A stretch of DNA of 64,000 nucleotides, from NCBI RefSeq assembly GCF_032854445.1, contig NC_088300.1:11501191-11565190 (forward strand). Reading direction: 5' to 3'. Under the pieces are notes generated by a model. It searched no databases, was not told where the DNA came from, and saw only the letters and a list, made by a program, of their open reading frames with translations. Shown here piece after piece: positions 1-10,671 of this stretch; the stretch's first letter is position 1; each line of letters begins with the position of its first letter. This DNA is from Liolophura sinensis (taxonomy: Eukaryota; Mollusca; Polyplacophora; Chitonida; Chitonidae). The position numbers and the translations under genes were made by a program.

Positions 1-2
1 GT

Positions 3-167
3 AGAAAGCCCGAGCGAACCATGGAGGGTAAGATCCGAGTGACGGTGAATGTTGTTGGCAAAGGCGTGTTTACAGGAGTGGGGAGGAATTACCGTATAGC
101 AAAGAGTGCTGCAGCAAAGAAAGCGCTGAAGAACATCAAAACTATGCAAGCACAGGGACTGATCTGA
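3..167 (+). CDS. DICER1: Dicer, 3' terminal coding exon (partial)
   Basis: The frame starting at base 3 reads 54 codons to a TGA at 165-167. It is a double-stranded-RNA-binding domain tail containing [27 protein letters not shown] and KKALKNI. This matches the C-terminal dsRBD of animal Dicer-1 almost residue for residue from memory: the helix-2 RIAKSAAA block is the RNA-contacting signature, and the GVGR-Y spacing is Dicer-specific. Dicer cleaves pre-miRNA and long dsRNA in the cytoplasm, and this domain helps bind substrate. Only the last exon lies here; the helicase, PAZ and RNase III domains must lie to the left of the window. The protein ends a few residues after the dsRBD, as in other Dicers. 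The exon is open from the window edge, so its acceptor cannot be placed. The identification is firm, but Dicer-1 versus a Dicer-1 paralogue cannot be separated. Confidence 0.93.
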   Translation, partial: RKPERTMEGKIRVTVNVVGKGVFTGVGRNYRIAKSAAAKKALKNIKTMQAQGLI

Positions 168-171
168 GCCA

Positions 172-1074
172 TTGCGTATTCTTGTGCCATTGGTAGCTTG
201 TCTAAACTGAGCAATTACATAGTGCTATGCCATCGGTAGCTGGTCTGAACGGAGCCATTACATAGTGCTGTGCCATTGGTGGCTGGTCTAAACTGAGCCA
301 TTACATAGTGCTGTGTCTGTCATTTGTGGCTAATCTAAACTGAGCCATTACATAGTGCTGTGCCATTGGTACCTGGTCTAAACTGAGCCATTACGTAGTG
401 CTGTGTCATTGGTAGCTGATCTAAACAGAACTACTACATAGGGCTGTGTCATTGATAGTTGGTCTAAACTGAGCCATTACATAGCGCTGTGCCCTTGGTA
501 ACTGGTCTAAACTGAGCCATTACGTAGTGCTGTGTCATTGGTAACTGGTCTAGACAGAACTACTACATAGGGCTGCGTCATTGATAGCTCGTCTAAATTA
601 AGCCATTACGTAGTGCTGTGTCATTAATTGCTGCTCTAAACAGACCTACTATGTAGGGCTGTGCAATTGGTAGCTGGTCTAAACTGAGCCATTACATAGT
701 GATGTGCCATTGGAAAATGGGCCAGAAAGCATAGCCTTACCTTGTGTACACTGTAAATGTAGCTGGTGTAAAATAGGCCATTAATAGTACTGTATCATCG
801 GTAGCCATAGATTTAGCCAGAAATTGAAATCAGGGTATTTCATTTCCAGTCCTATCTCTCTCATGTTAATTTTATCAGAATACTTGGAGAGCGTCTCAAA
901 GACATGGAGACATTCCGCTGGCCAAGCATCTGGTCTAGACTGAGCCATTATACAGTGCTGTGCCATGGGTAACATGTCCAAGCTGGGCCATTACATATTG
1001 GAGTGTCATCTGTAGCTGGTCATTACATAGTGCTGTGCCATGTAACTGTTCTAAACTGAGCCACATAATTCTTT
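172..1074. repeat. Minisatellite, ~43-bp unit, ~20 degenerate copies
   Basis: Tandem units built on 'ggtagctggtctaaactgag' plus 'ccattacatagtgctgtg' start directly after the Dicer stop codon. Units vary in length and sequence. The array probably lies in the Dicer 3' UTR or just beyond it; the sequence does not show where the transcript ends. Confidence 0.85.
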
Positions 1075-1086
1075 GCGAATAGTAGC

Positions 1087-1351
1087 GGGGCCTCCGTGGC
1101 TCAGTCGGTTAAAGCGCTAGCGCAGCGTAATGACCCAAGAGTCTCTCACCAATGCAGTTGCTGTGAGTTCAAGTCCAGCTCATGCTGACTTCCTCTCCTG
1201 CCGTACTTGAGAAGGTCTGCCAGCAACCTGCGGATGGCCGTGGGTTTCCCCCGGGCTCTGCCCGGTTTCCACCCACCATAATGCTGGCCGCCGTTGTATA
1301 AGTGAAATATTCTTGAGTACCGCGTAAAACACCAATCAAAATCAAATCAAA
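1087..1351 (+). mobile_element. tRNA-derived SINE (family A, Meta-type), full length
   Basis: The 5' head is tRNA-like: 'gtggctcagtcggttaaagc' resembles an A box and 'gtgagttcaagtcc' a B box. A conserved core follows (cgtgggtttcccc, then ataatgctggccgcc), and the tail is 'gaatattcttgagtac...caccaatcaaa'. A perfect 12-bp target-site duplication, gcgaatagtagc, flanks it at 1075-1086 and 1352-1363. It landed inside the 43-bp minisatellite, which resumes after the second duplication. The tail and core resemble widespread lophotrochozoan Meta-type SINEs; the family name is from memory and unverified. Confidence 0.88.
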
Positions 1352-1363
1352 GCGAATAGTAGC

Positions 1364-2120
1364 TGGTCTAATTTGATCCATTACATAGAGCTGTTCAGGG
1401 TTTGAATTATGGCATTCCTGAATGCTGTGTCGTTTGTAGGGAGCCTAAAAAGGGGCATTACACAGATCTCTGTCATTCATTGGGGGCATGAACTGTGGCA
1501 TTACTTACTGTGGCGCTGTAAACCCAGACGTGACTAGTGCTGTGATATGGTCATTACTATGCCGTTTCATCAGTTGCGGGCCTAGACTCAGTCATCAGGC
1601 AGTGCTGTAATGCTGGATGCTGTTGTGGATGGAGGCAGTACCTAGTACTTTACTCTTGGTAATGTATCCAAACTGAACCATTATGCAGAGTGGTACCATT
1701 GGTGGCCGGTATGAATTGAGTCATTACACAGTGCTGTACGCTGTATTGGTAGCAGTCTAAACCAAGGCATTACATAGGGATGTGCCATTGGTAGCAGGTC
1801 TAAACTGAGGCTTCGGGTGGGACTGGTGAGGTTGGAAGCAGTTCTGAGCTGAGACTTTACACAGGGCTATGTGGTTGGGAGCAGATGAAAACGGAGACTT
1901 TAGGTGGGCATGTGACCTTGGGAGGAGGTCTAAACTGAGGCATTACATCAGCCTGTGTCATAGGTAGCTGGTCTAAGCTGAGGCTTCACATGAGGCTGTG
2001 AGGTTGAGAGCAGGGCTAAACTGAAGCATTACATATTGATGTGGAATTGGTAGCAGGTCTGATATGAGGCTTCCTGTGGGGCTGTGAAGTTGGGAGCTGG
2101 TCTAATCTGAGGCTTCCTGT
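1364..2120. repeat. Degraded continuation of the 43-bp minisatellite
   Basis: Recurrent blocks such as 'ggtagcaggtctaaactgag' and 'gcattacatagggatgtg' continue after the SINE. They are more divergent and include a subtype with 'gaggcttcctgtggggctgtg'. No coding region is visible. Confidence 0.7.
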
Positions 2121-2377
2121 GGCAGCTTTGCATAGGTCAGCAAAATTCCAGCAGTATAAAGTGTACTCCATCTACTTCTCAAAGATGTGACATTAAAAAG
2201 TTTATATATGTAACATGTATACATTTCTCCTACAGTTAAAGGGAAAAGGAGTACCATGGTATTTTGTGTTCACAGTCATACATGTACCCACTTCCATTTT
2301 TGTTCTTAAAGGAGTACATTTCCAAGTTCTTTTGTTCAAATGTGTACACTTGGGTACAATAAACAATCTTATGTGGG

Positions 2378-2500
2378 ACAGCCTGCCAGAAGCCTGCGGA
2401 TGGTCGTGGGTTAACCTCAAGCTCTGTCTGGTTTCTTCCCACGTCGCATATTAAAAGTGAAGTTAAACATGGTATAAAGCTCCAATCAAATACATAAATA
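2378..2500 (+). mobile_element. SINE family A, 5'-truncated and diverged copy
   Basis: Core and tail only: 'gcctgcggatggtcgtgggtt' at the left, and a tail ending 'ccaatcaaatacataaat' on the right. The tRNA head is missing and the middle is altered. The two ORFs here arise from this repeat and are not genes. Confidence 0.7.
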
Positions 2501-2869
2501 GTAAATTAAGACAAGAAATGCATTTAATTTAGCAGACGGGAAGCAAAATTGCACTTCTGTTCTAGAGTGTACAGTATCCCAACAGGTGTTCAGCATCTCC
2601 CTCTGAATTGTGAATCTCGTTATATGGTGAGGTTTGATTGTGTAGGTAGCTGATGAAAGTTACACCAGGTTATACAAGCTACGTGAGCATTTCAGCCTGG
2701 TGATTCAATTCAGTCCATTTAAGCTTAATGTATATTTGATACCAAAGTGCAAGAGGTGGTACTCAAGAAGTAAATATGCAAAAGAAACCAGAAGACAAGA
2801 TGGCATAGAATGCAAATAAAATCAGAGCTTATAGTTGATTTTGGACTGTTTTACAAAGGTTGGTTACAG
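2501..2869. other. No feature recognised
   Basis: Low-complexity AT-leaning DNA with no splice-bounded open frame or repeat that I can support. Confidence 0.5.
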
Positions 2870-3070
2870 ACTCCAATATCCAATCCCTTGGCCATTCTCA
2901 CAGTGAATATTAGTACAGTAATTCCCACAGTAATGGTTAGGATTCAATACAGACTTCAACATCCCATGACCATTCCCATATTAATGGTTAGGATTCAATA
3001 CAGACTCCAACATCCCATGACCATTCCCACAGTAATGGTTAGGACATAATACAGACTCCAGAACCGTTGA
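2870..3070. repeat. Short tandem repeat, ~51-bp unit, 3-4 copies
   Basis: Units contain 'taatggttaggattcaatac' followed by 'agactccaacatcccatgac'. The ORF at 2810-3049 is a product of the repeat. Confidence 0.75.
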
Positions 3071-3828
3071 CCATTTTCAAGCATCTCATATGATGATACA
3101 TTTACTATATGCAAGTGTGATATCTTTGGTCAACACAATTAATTGTTATAATTTATAATTTACAAATAGTAGGTATGTTTTGGCTTTCCATATATCTGTA
3201 TTACATGTATGTATTGGTATGAAGCTGTTGTCAATGTTTTGAACACTATATGTATGTCAATATTTTCAAATAAAATTTTGTAACAGTTGTGCCTGTATTT
3301 AATTAATAAATTCATTTGCTACATTACATTTGTATCTTCTGTGTTTCTAATATGTTGTTTATTTGACAACAGGGTATCCTTGAGATATAATATAACTGCT
3401 TAATTATTATGAAAAGGGGGCTAACTTATGTTTTATCAGATTGGTGGTAAACATGTATGCCCATATCTGTACATGTGCTGGAAAGAAACTTTATATGTGA
3501 TTTAAACTGGTAGATGTTGCTGACTGCACATGCAGAGTTCTCGGGTGTGTTCACTGTGGATGATAAACACTCATGTCCACCATTGGTGTTGCACTGTCAC
3601 TCTGATTTATGTAGCAAAATGCAAGAACATACAGGCTAATGTCACTTTGATTTGTGTGGTACAGGGATACTGCTCAAAGGCCAGTGTCTCTGATTTGTGT
3701 GGGACAGGGATACTGCATACAGGCCTATGTTCCTTTTGTTATCACAAGGATACTGTCTACAGGCTATAAATGTCACTTGTGTATACATCATATTCAGCCA
3801 AAGCTTATGCCGACATTACTATTCTGTT
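3071..3828. other. AT-rich spacer with AATAAA signals
   Basis: AATAAA hexamers occur at 3269-3274 and again near 3304 on the + strand. They could serve as a distal poly(A) site for Dicer, giving a 3.1-kb 3' UTR that would include the 43-bp minisatellite. This is only an inference: AATAAA is expected by chance in such DNA. No coding region is recognised. Confidence 0.3.
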
Positions 3829-4195
3829 GGACACAGTTTTGTAGGTGCTGTCATCTGGACATGAGAGATTGATAATCAACTGTGAGATTTGCTGTAATGC
3901 TCGACACAGGTTTGTAGATGTTCTCATCTGGACATAGGAGATTGATAATCAACTGTGGGATTTGCTGTAATGCTCGACACAGGTTTGTAGATGTTCTCAT
4001 CTGGATATGGGAGATTGATAATCAACTGTGAGATTTGCTGTAATGCTCGACACAGGTTTGTAGATGTTCTCATGTGGACATGGGAGATTGATAATCAGCT
4101 GTGAGATTTGCTGTAATGCTCGACACAGGTTTGTAGATGTTCTCATGTGGACATGGGAGATTGATAATCAACTGTGAGATTTGCTGTAATAGACT
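3829..4195. repeat. Minisatellite, 73-bp unit, ~5 copies
   Basis: The motif 'ctcgacacaggtttgtagat' recurs exactly every 73 bp (about 3900, 3973, 4046 and 4119). Copies are near-identical, which suggests recent expansion. Confidence 0.9.
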
Positions 4196-5153
4196 CATAG
4201 CTGAGCTGTCAGCTCTGTGTGCGAGATGGACATATGTCTTACTGGTAATGGTCTCATTGCTGTTCTGTTTTATGGGCTCTATTCTCTAGATGTTCTCCTC
4301 TAGACGTAATCGGCTGTGACATATGCTGTAATTCTTTTATTGTTGTGTGATCATGACGAGGTTAGGTATATGCAGCTTTAAGCAGGTGTGAGTCAGTGTA
4401 AATCGATGTTTAGGGAACAAAGGCAATCACTAATGACTGCAATACACCCTTGTCCAAATGGAATACCAATTTTATGTGAATTGTGTTAGTTTATTTGTGA
4501 TACTGTTGTAAATTATTTCTGTGCTGTAGTGAAGTGTTGTCATCTAGTCGTACCATATTATTTTTTGGTGTCAGAGTTTGTTCTCTAAATACAGTAAAGA
4601 GATACACTTAATGATCGCACATTTTGGCATATATTGACCTCAGGTGTGTGTAGAACAAGGTCAGTTATTCTATTCTGCGATGGAGAAACGTTATATACTT
4701 TACGTAAACATGTGTTTAGAAAATAGTGATTTTATTAAATAATCTTGTAGCCACATTACTTTTCTTCCATACACTGTAGGTACTACTAGTATATGACATG
4801 ATGTGGAAGTAGATTCATGATTTCTAAAAGCAGGCTGCTCTTTACCTGTGTGATGGGTTTGAACAGATGTATAAGATCTGACGTCATTAATAAACAGTGG
4901 ATTTACACGTTACCTCATAACTGCGGAAGTAACATGATACACCTACTACATATACACTACAATGTGATGTTTCATTTCAAGCTTAGGCCTATATGCAGAT
5001 GCCAATTTTATCTCTTTCAGCTTTTGGCAACTTGTTACGGGTGTAAAAGTTACATATTCCATGTTTTTCTATAAGTAAGCACGTTGTGGATACGATTATC
5101 TGTGTTAGGACATATACCGGTACTTACTTTAAAACAGATCAAAATTGAACTAC

Positions 5154-5179
5154 AGCTCTCCTCGGTTACGAGGAGAGCT
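5154..5179. other. Perfect inverted repeat, 11-bp stem, 4-nt loop
   Basis: agctctcctcg, loop gtta, cgaggagagct. It would form a stable hairpin if transcribed. No family is recognised. Confidence 0.6.
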
Positions 5180-5800
5180 AACAAGATTGCAAAACTTACT
5201 TTACCTCAGTTTTGAGAGTTGCAGTTTAACAGACCGCTGAGTTTTGTGCTAATATTGATTTTTTCTGATGTGGTAATTGTCTCTTGTATACTGAACTATC
5301 AGCTCCGTGGAACATAGCTTCTTGTTTTTTGAAGTTGACACTGGCGGTTATCTCCTTAACCTGCGTGTAATGTAAATTTGACTTGCATTTGCACTTTTTA
5401 ATGGCTGTGTAATCTTGATAAATGTGTTAAACTGTACAAAGCTTTTGTGAGAGGATTTCTTGGGAAGGATGTACCGGAACCTGCCCAGCTATAAACAAGC
5501 TTAAATGGATGTTGAATATAAATGAAGGTGAGAATGCAAACGTGTTTCTTTGTGTCATTGATATTGTAGGCCTGGTTGCGTTACTCCTGAGAACAACGTA
5601 TACTGCGCAGCAAAAGAAACGCGATTGTAGAATGTGGTCGATAAAACATCAATTTTGTAATCTGTGATGGGGAATTTTGTCATGGATGTCACTGCCAGTG
5701 TCTTCTAAACGTTATGGCCAATAGCGGGTGTGTAGCCGCGTTGTATTGGTTGACGCAGCTTCTAAATATTCATGCCTGTAACGGAGAATATGTCCATATT

Positions 5801-5848
5801 TATCAGCGGTTAGCATGAATAAAGTATGAAAAAGTATAACCGCTGATA
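5801..5848. other. Perfect inverted repeat, 12-bp arms, 24-bp spacer
   Basis: tatcagcggtta at 5801-5812 and its exact complement taaccgctgata at 5837-5848. The spacing would suit a hairpin or the ends of a very small element. No target-site duplication is evident. Confidence 0.55.
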
Positions 5849-5929
5849 TTTTGCTTGACTGTTTGAACCCAACAACCGTATTATCACCGGTATCACGTTG
5901 GCCACCTTGTTCAAAATGAACATATTCAA

Positions 5930-8165
5930 CAGTGTGTAGAGATGTGATATATGTAGGGGTGTGGCACTATGAAGAGATATACTATATGTAGTTGTGCGGC
6001 AGTGTGTAGAGATGTGCTACATGGATGGTTGTGGTAGTGCGTAAGGATGAGTTACATGCAAGGATGTGGTGGTGTGTAGAGATGAGTGACGTGTAGCTGT
6101 GTGGGTTCACAAGAACCATACAAGGTGTGGGGACAATGTAGAGATTTATTATGCGTAGGAGTGTGGAACGGTGAAAGATGTGTTACACGTAGAGATGTGT
6201 TATGTGTAGGGCTGTAGCAATGTGTATTTGTGTGAAGGGGTGTGGCAGTGTGCAGAGATGTGTTATGTGTAATATTGTGACAGTGTGTAGAAATGTGTTA
6301 TGTGTAGGGGTGTGACAGTATGTAGAGATGTGTTTTGTGTAGGGACTTAGTAGTGTGTAGAGATGTGTTATGTGTAGGGGTGTAGCAGTGTGTATATATG
6401 TGTTATGTGTAGGGGTGTGGCGGTGTGGCAGTAGGTAGAGATATGCTATGTTCAGTTGTGTGGTAGTGTGCAGAGATGTGCTATGTGTAGGGGTGTGGCA
6501 GTGTGTAGAGATGTGATATGTGTAGGGGTGTGGCAGTGAGTAGAAATGTGCTATGTGTAGGGGTATGGCGGTGTGTAGAGATGAGCTATGTTTAGTTGTG
6601 TGGCGGTGTGTTGAGATGTGTTATGTGTAGGGGTGTGGCAGTGAGTAGAAATGTGTTATGTGTAGGGGTGTGGCAGTGTGTAGAGATGTGTTATGTGTAG
6701 GGTGTAGCAGTGTGTAGAAATGTGTTATGTGTAGGGGTGTAGCAGTGTGTAGAAATGTTCTATGTGTAGGGGTGTGGCGGTGTGTAGGGGTGTGGCAGTG
6801 TGTAGGGATGTGTTATGTTTAGTTGTGTTGCAGTGTGTAGAGATGTATTATGTGTAGGGGTCTGGGAGTGTGTAGAGACGTGTTATGTGTAGGGGTGTAG
6901 CAGTGTGTAGAGATGTGCTATGTTTGGTTGTGTGGCAGTGTGTAGAGATGTGCTATGTTTAGTTGTGTGGCAGTGTGTAGAAATGTGTTAAGTGTAGGGG
7001 TGTAGAGATGTGTTATGTGTAGGGGTGTGGCAGTGTGTAGAAATGTGCTATGTTTAGTTGTGTGGCAGTGTGCAGAGATGTGTTATGTGTAGGGGTCTGG
7101 GAGTGTGTAGAGATGTGTTATGTGTAGGGGTGTAAGCAGTGTGTAGAGATGTGTTATGTGTAGGGATGTGGCAGTGTGTAGAAATGTGCTGTGTTTAGTT
7201 GTGGCAGTGTACAGAGATGTGTTATGTGTAGGGGTCTGGGAGTGTGTAGAGATGTGTTATGTGTAGGGGTGTAGCAGTGTGTAGAGATGTGTTATGTGTA
7301 GGGATGTGGCAGTGTAGAACTGTGCTATGCTTAGTTGTGTGGCAGTGTGCAGAGATGTGTTATGTGTAGGGATGTGGCAGTGTGTAGAGATGTGTTATGT
7401 GTAGGGGTGTGGCAGTGTGTAGAAATGTGCTATGGTTAGTTGTGTGGCAGTGTGCAGAGATGTGTTATGTGTAGGGGTCTGGGAGTGTGTAGAGACGTGT
7501 TATGTGTAGGGGTGTAGCAGTGTGTAGAGATGTGCTATGTTTAGTTGTGTGGCAGTGTGCAGAGATGTATTATGTGTAGGGGTCTGGGAGTGTGTAGAGA
7601 CGTGTTATGTGTAGGGGTGTAGCAGTGTGTAGAAATGTGCTATGTTAGTTGTGTGGCAGTGTGCAGAGACGTATTATGTGTAGGGGTCTGGGAGTGTGTA
7701 GAGACGTGTTTATGTGTAGGGGTGAAACAGTGTGTAGAGATGTGCTATGTTTTGGTTGTGTGGCAGTGTACAGAGATGTGCTATGTTTATTTGTGTGGCA
7801 GTGTGTAGAAATGTGTTATGTTTAGGGGTGTAGCAGTGTGTAGAGATGTGTTATGTGTAGGGGTGTGGCAGTGTGTAGAAATGTGCTATGTTTAGTTGTG
7901 TGGCAGTGTGCAGAGATGTGTTATGTGTAGGGTCTGGGAGTGTGTAGAGACGTGTTATGTGTAGGGGTGTAGCAGTGTGTAGAGATGTGCTATGTTTAGT
8001 TGTGTGGCAGTGTGCAGAGATGTATTATGTGTAGGGGTCTGGGAGTGTGGTAGAGACGTGTTTATGTGTAGGGGTGTAGCAGTGTGTAGAGATGTGCTAT
8101 GTTTAGTTGTGTGGCAGTGTGCAGATAGGTGTTATGTGTAGGGATGTGGCAGTGTGTAGCTCAAT
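5930..8165. repeat. Long G/T-rich minisatellite, 35-bp unit, ~60 copies
   Basis: The unit is about gtgtgtagagatgtgttatg plus tgtaggggtgtggca. It runs for 2.2 kb and is strongly strand-asymmetric, with almost no C on the + strand. Three unit subtypes differ by shared variants: 'gctatgtttagttgtgtggca', 'ttatgtgtaggggtctgggag' and 'gacgtgttatgtgtaggggt'. From about 7420 on they repeat in fixed order as a trimer near 105 bp, a higher-order repeat. G4 runs occur once per unit on the + strand. Confidence 0.95.
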
Positions 8166-8628
8166 ATGTGTACACCGAAGTGTTGACTCATAACTTTTGG
8201 TAGACAATTAAAGTCAGGGCAATCTGGGCAATTTTCAGTTCAACCCTCCTAACCACTACAGGTAACAGTGCGCATATTTTGTGAAACAGATAGAAAGTAG
8301 AACGATGTATTGATCGGTGTGGAGTTTGTAGAGAAAAGGACCGCGCCGAATTACCTCCTACCGTTTAAAAGGTGTGTTTTTAGGAGTAAAGTTGGGTTAG
8401 GTGGGATCTCAGTATTATGGCTAATGACAATTTTTGGAGTTAAAGCGGCATAAACTAGGTGAAGACCTAGCTATTAGACAGATTTGAATTGTATATACTT
8501 AGTTGGAAAGCCCAGGAAAACGTTATGTACTTTTTGAAACAATTTGGAAGTAAGCTTAAAATCCTGGGCCTAACTAAGTACAACAGACAGCTTCGCCAAC
8601 CTCATTTAGTTCTCGACATCTTCGGCTC

Positions 8629-8664
<36 letters not shown>

Positions 8665-10390
8665 TTTTCGTGCCTAGAACCTTTTGGCTCTGTCGTGACA
8701 TAACCTATTTACTGCATGCTTTAACAGGGGATGTCCTACTTCTTTGTAGCCTCACGCCTGAAAAACTAGTCTCGAGTTAGGTCATAGTCACTGTCGGGTA
8801 ATAAGGCAGGTAATTCAGAGCAGGCCTATTGTCTACAGCTCCCTAATTACAGAGGACAGGGGCGTCGAAGAGTGAATGAAGCTATCACGTTTTAATGGCT
8901 AGGGCACAATCGTAGGGCTTTTCAAGATTCCTTTGTTTCCGTCGTTCGTGGGACCTTGGAGACAGTAAGCCGTCTACAGTATGAGTTTTCATAGTTTGTC
9001 GGAGACTTCGTGCCCTGTACCTGTATGACGTCACACGTCGAAATGTTCGCTTAACTGCAAGAAACCCGGTGAACAGCGGTATTTTAGTCATAACATTGAG
9101 CGCTGTCGTTAAAGTTAAAAAATTCTTAAACCATCGAAACAGTAATCAAATACATTAATTAATAACATGTATGTACAAAAATAAGGAAACTATAGTCCTG
9201 TAAAAGTAAAATTTATTGTAGATAAAAGGGAGCAAGAAATGATAAAATTTGTATTACTTGTCTTCTCAACAAAATTGATAATAAAAGGCATTTTGCATTG
9301 AACAGTGAGTAAACGTACCAGAAAGTTGCATACTGGTAAAGATTATGAAAAAGGACAGGCTATTGACAGCTTACCAGATACCAGATAGGTAGTTCTTGAG
9401 AAAATAGCCTGGAAGTACTGGTAAAATAAACGTGGCACGAGAACGACTTCGACAGGGGCCTCCTTACCGTAAACCATCACAGTTTTGAAAACCACAAACT
9501 GTGGGTATATAACTGGACAATTCATTAGCCTAGCCAAAAGCCGGTAAATACCCATGGAATGAGCAGTATTAGAACGGGATTAAGTGTCTCCATCCTGGCA
9601 GTACTGATAACTCTACAGCAAATAGACAATCGCAAACTATAGAGGTACTGCAGGATATCATAGATCACCCAAGCTAATCCACATCACGAGACCTACAAAC
9701 CTTCTGTGCCACGTGCCCCTATGCATAACTATTTAATCACAATATATTAAAAATTATTTTCACTATCCCAGCTGTAATCTCCAGACAGTCAATAAATACA
9801 ATGAAGTAAAGGCTGCCTATAAACTGGCTAAAGTGCAAAGCATAAAAGAAAGTAAAACAATAAACCTTGTATCGTTTTCAAAAAATAGCACATCGTGAAA
9901 ACGCAAAGCTGTTACTTTTAACAAAACAAGATCACGTCACATAAAACAAGATTCAGAGTGCTGCAACATTAGCTTATGCATGCAATACTTAAGGAAATCA
10001 AGCTTATGCATGTAACACTTAAGGAAATCAATATTCTCAGTAATGGATAATACATGAGAACGACAAGATAAAACATTTTCTGTCTGATTTTTGCAACAAA
10101 AGCTGACAGAATGCTTCACACGAGAAAGTATACACCATGATGTGTTAATTCATAAACACACGTATGAGCTGTGGAATGCTTTGATAATACATGACATAAT
10201 ACTTTTCATATGCACATTCGGTTCATTAATAAGCGGTCCGACAAATGTCTATCAGAAAATACTTCAAGGTAATAAGAAAAAATGACAGTTTTTTAAACAA
10301 TGTGATAGCTTTGATTCGCTTTCAGCAGTCGGCATCCACTGATGTAGCGGCCAAAGAAATTCAGAGATTATCTTGTGTCAGATCTAAAGA
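8166..10390. other. Downstream flank of SPTLC2; no gene recognised
   Basis: It contains a T run of about 22 bases near 8634-8660, and a small direct repeat at 9970-10030 where 'cttatgcatg' and 'cttaaggaaatcaa' recur. ORFs here are short, overlap on both strands and lack splice context. The 3' end of SPTLC2 should fall in the right part, but no convincing - strand AATAAA was found near the stop codon. Confidence 0.4.
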
Positions 10391-10520
10391 CTATACTGAA
10401 TATCGCGTACATCAGGTGAATATCGCGTACATCAGGTGAATATCGCGTACATCAGGTGAATATCGCGTACATCAGGTGAATATCGCGTACATCAGGTGAA
10501 TATCTCGTACATCACGTGAA
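10391..10520. repeat. Minisatellite, 21-bp unit, ~6 near-identical copies
   Basis: The unit tgaatatcgcgtacatcaggt is repeated almost without change, with variants at the right end. It lies 60-190 bp beyond the SPTLC2 stop codon, so it is probably inside that gene's 3' UTR. Confidence 0.92.
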
Positions 10521-10578
10521 TATCATAGTTATTTGGATGTTTCTCATCTTAACAATGGCCACATCAACACTCGAGGGT

Positions 10579-10671
10579 CTATGTAAAGGTGAGTTTGGGG
10601 GAGTCTTTCAAACAATATCTGGAGTATTTGAGTTGAAGCAGATCCCCAACTTCATCAATGATGTGCAGGGC
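10579..10671 (-). CDS. SPTLC2: SPTLC2 exon 12 (stop codon)
   Basis: Contains [19 protein letters not shown], then a unique tail ending LTFT and TAG at 10579-10581. Acceptor TATCTTTCAG|GCC. The conserved core matches vertebrate SPTLC2; the final ten residues do not. Confidence 0.92.
   Translation of the reverse strand, partial: ALHIIDEVGDLLQLKYSRYCLKDSPKLTFT

Larger units (their letters stand above)
4196..5929. other. Unassigned region containing two perfect inverted repeats
   Basis: No coding exon is recognised. Two perfect hairpin-forming sequences are present (5154-5179 and 5801-5848), listed separately. Confidence 0.4.

Noticed and set aside
1087-1190. tRNA gene
   Set aside because: A- and B-box-like motifs belong to the SINE head; there is no acceptor stem pairing, and SINE core, tail and target duplications follow.
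3829-8165. CRISPR array
   Set aside because: Repeats are contiguous with no unique spacers, and the genome is eukaryotic.
8885-9555. 68- and 70-codon - strand ORFs downstream of SPTLC2
   Set aside because: No motif, splice site or homology; length is within chance expectation.
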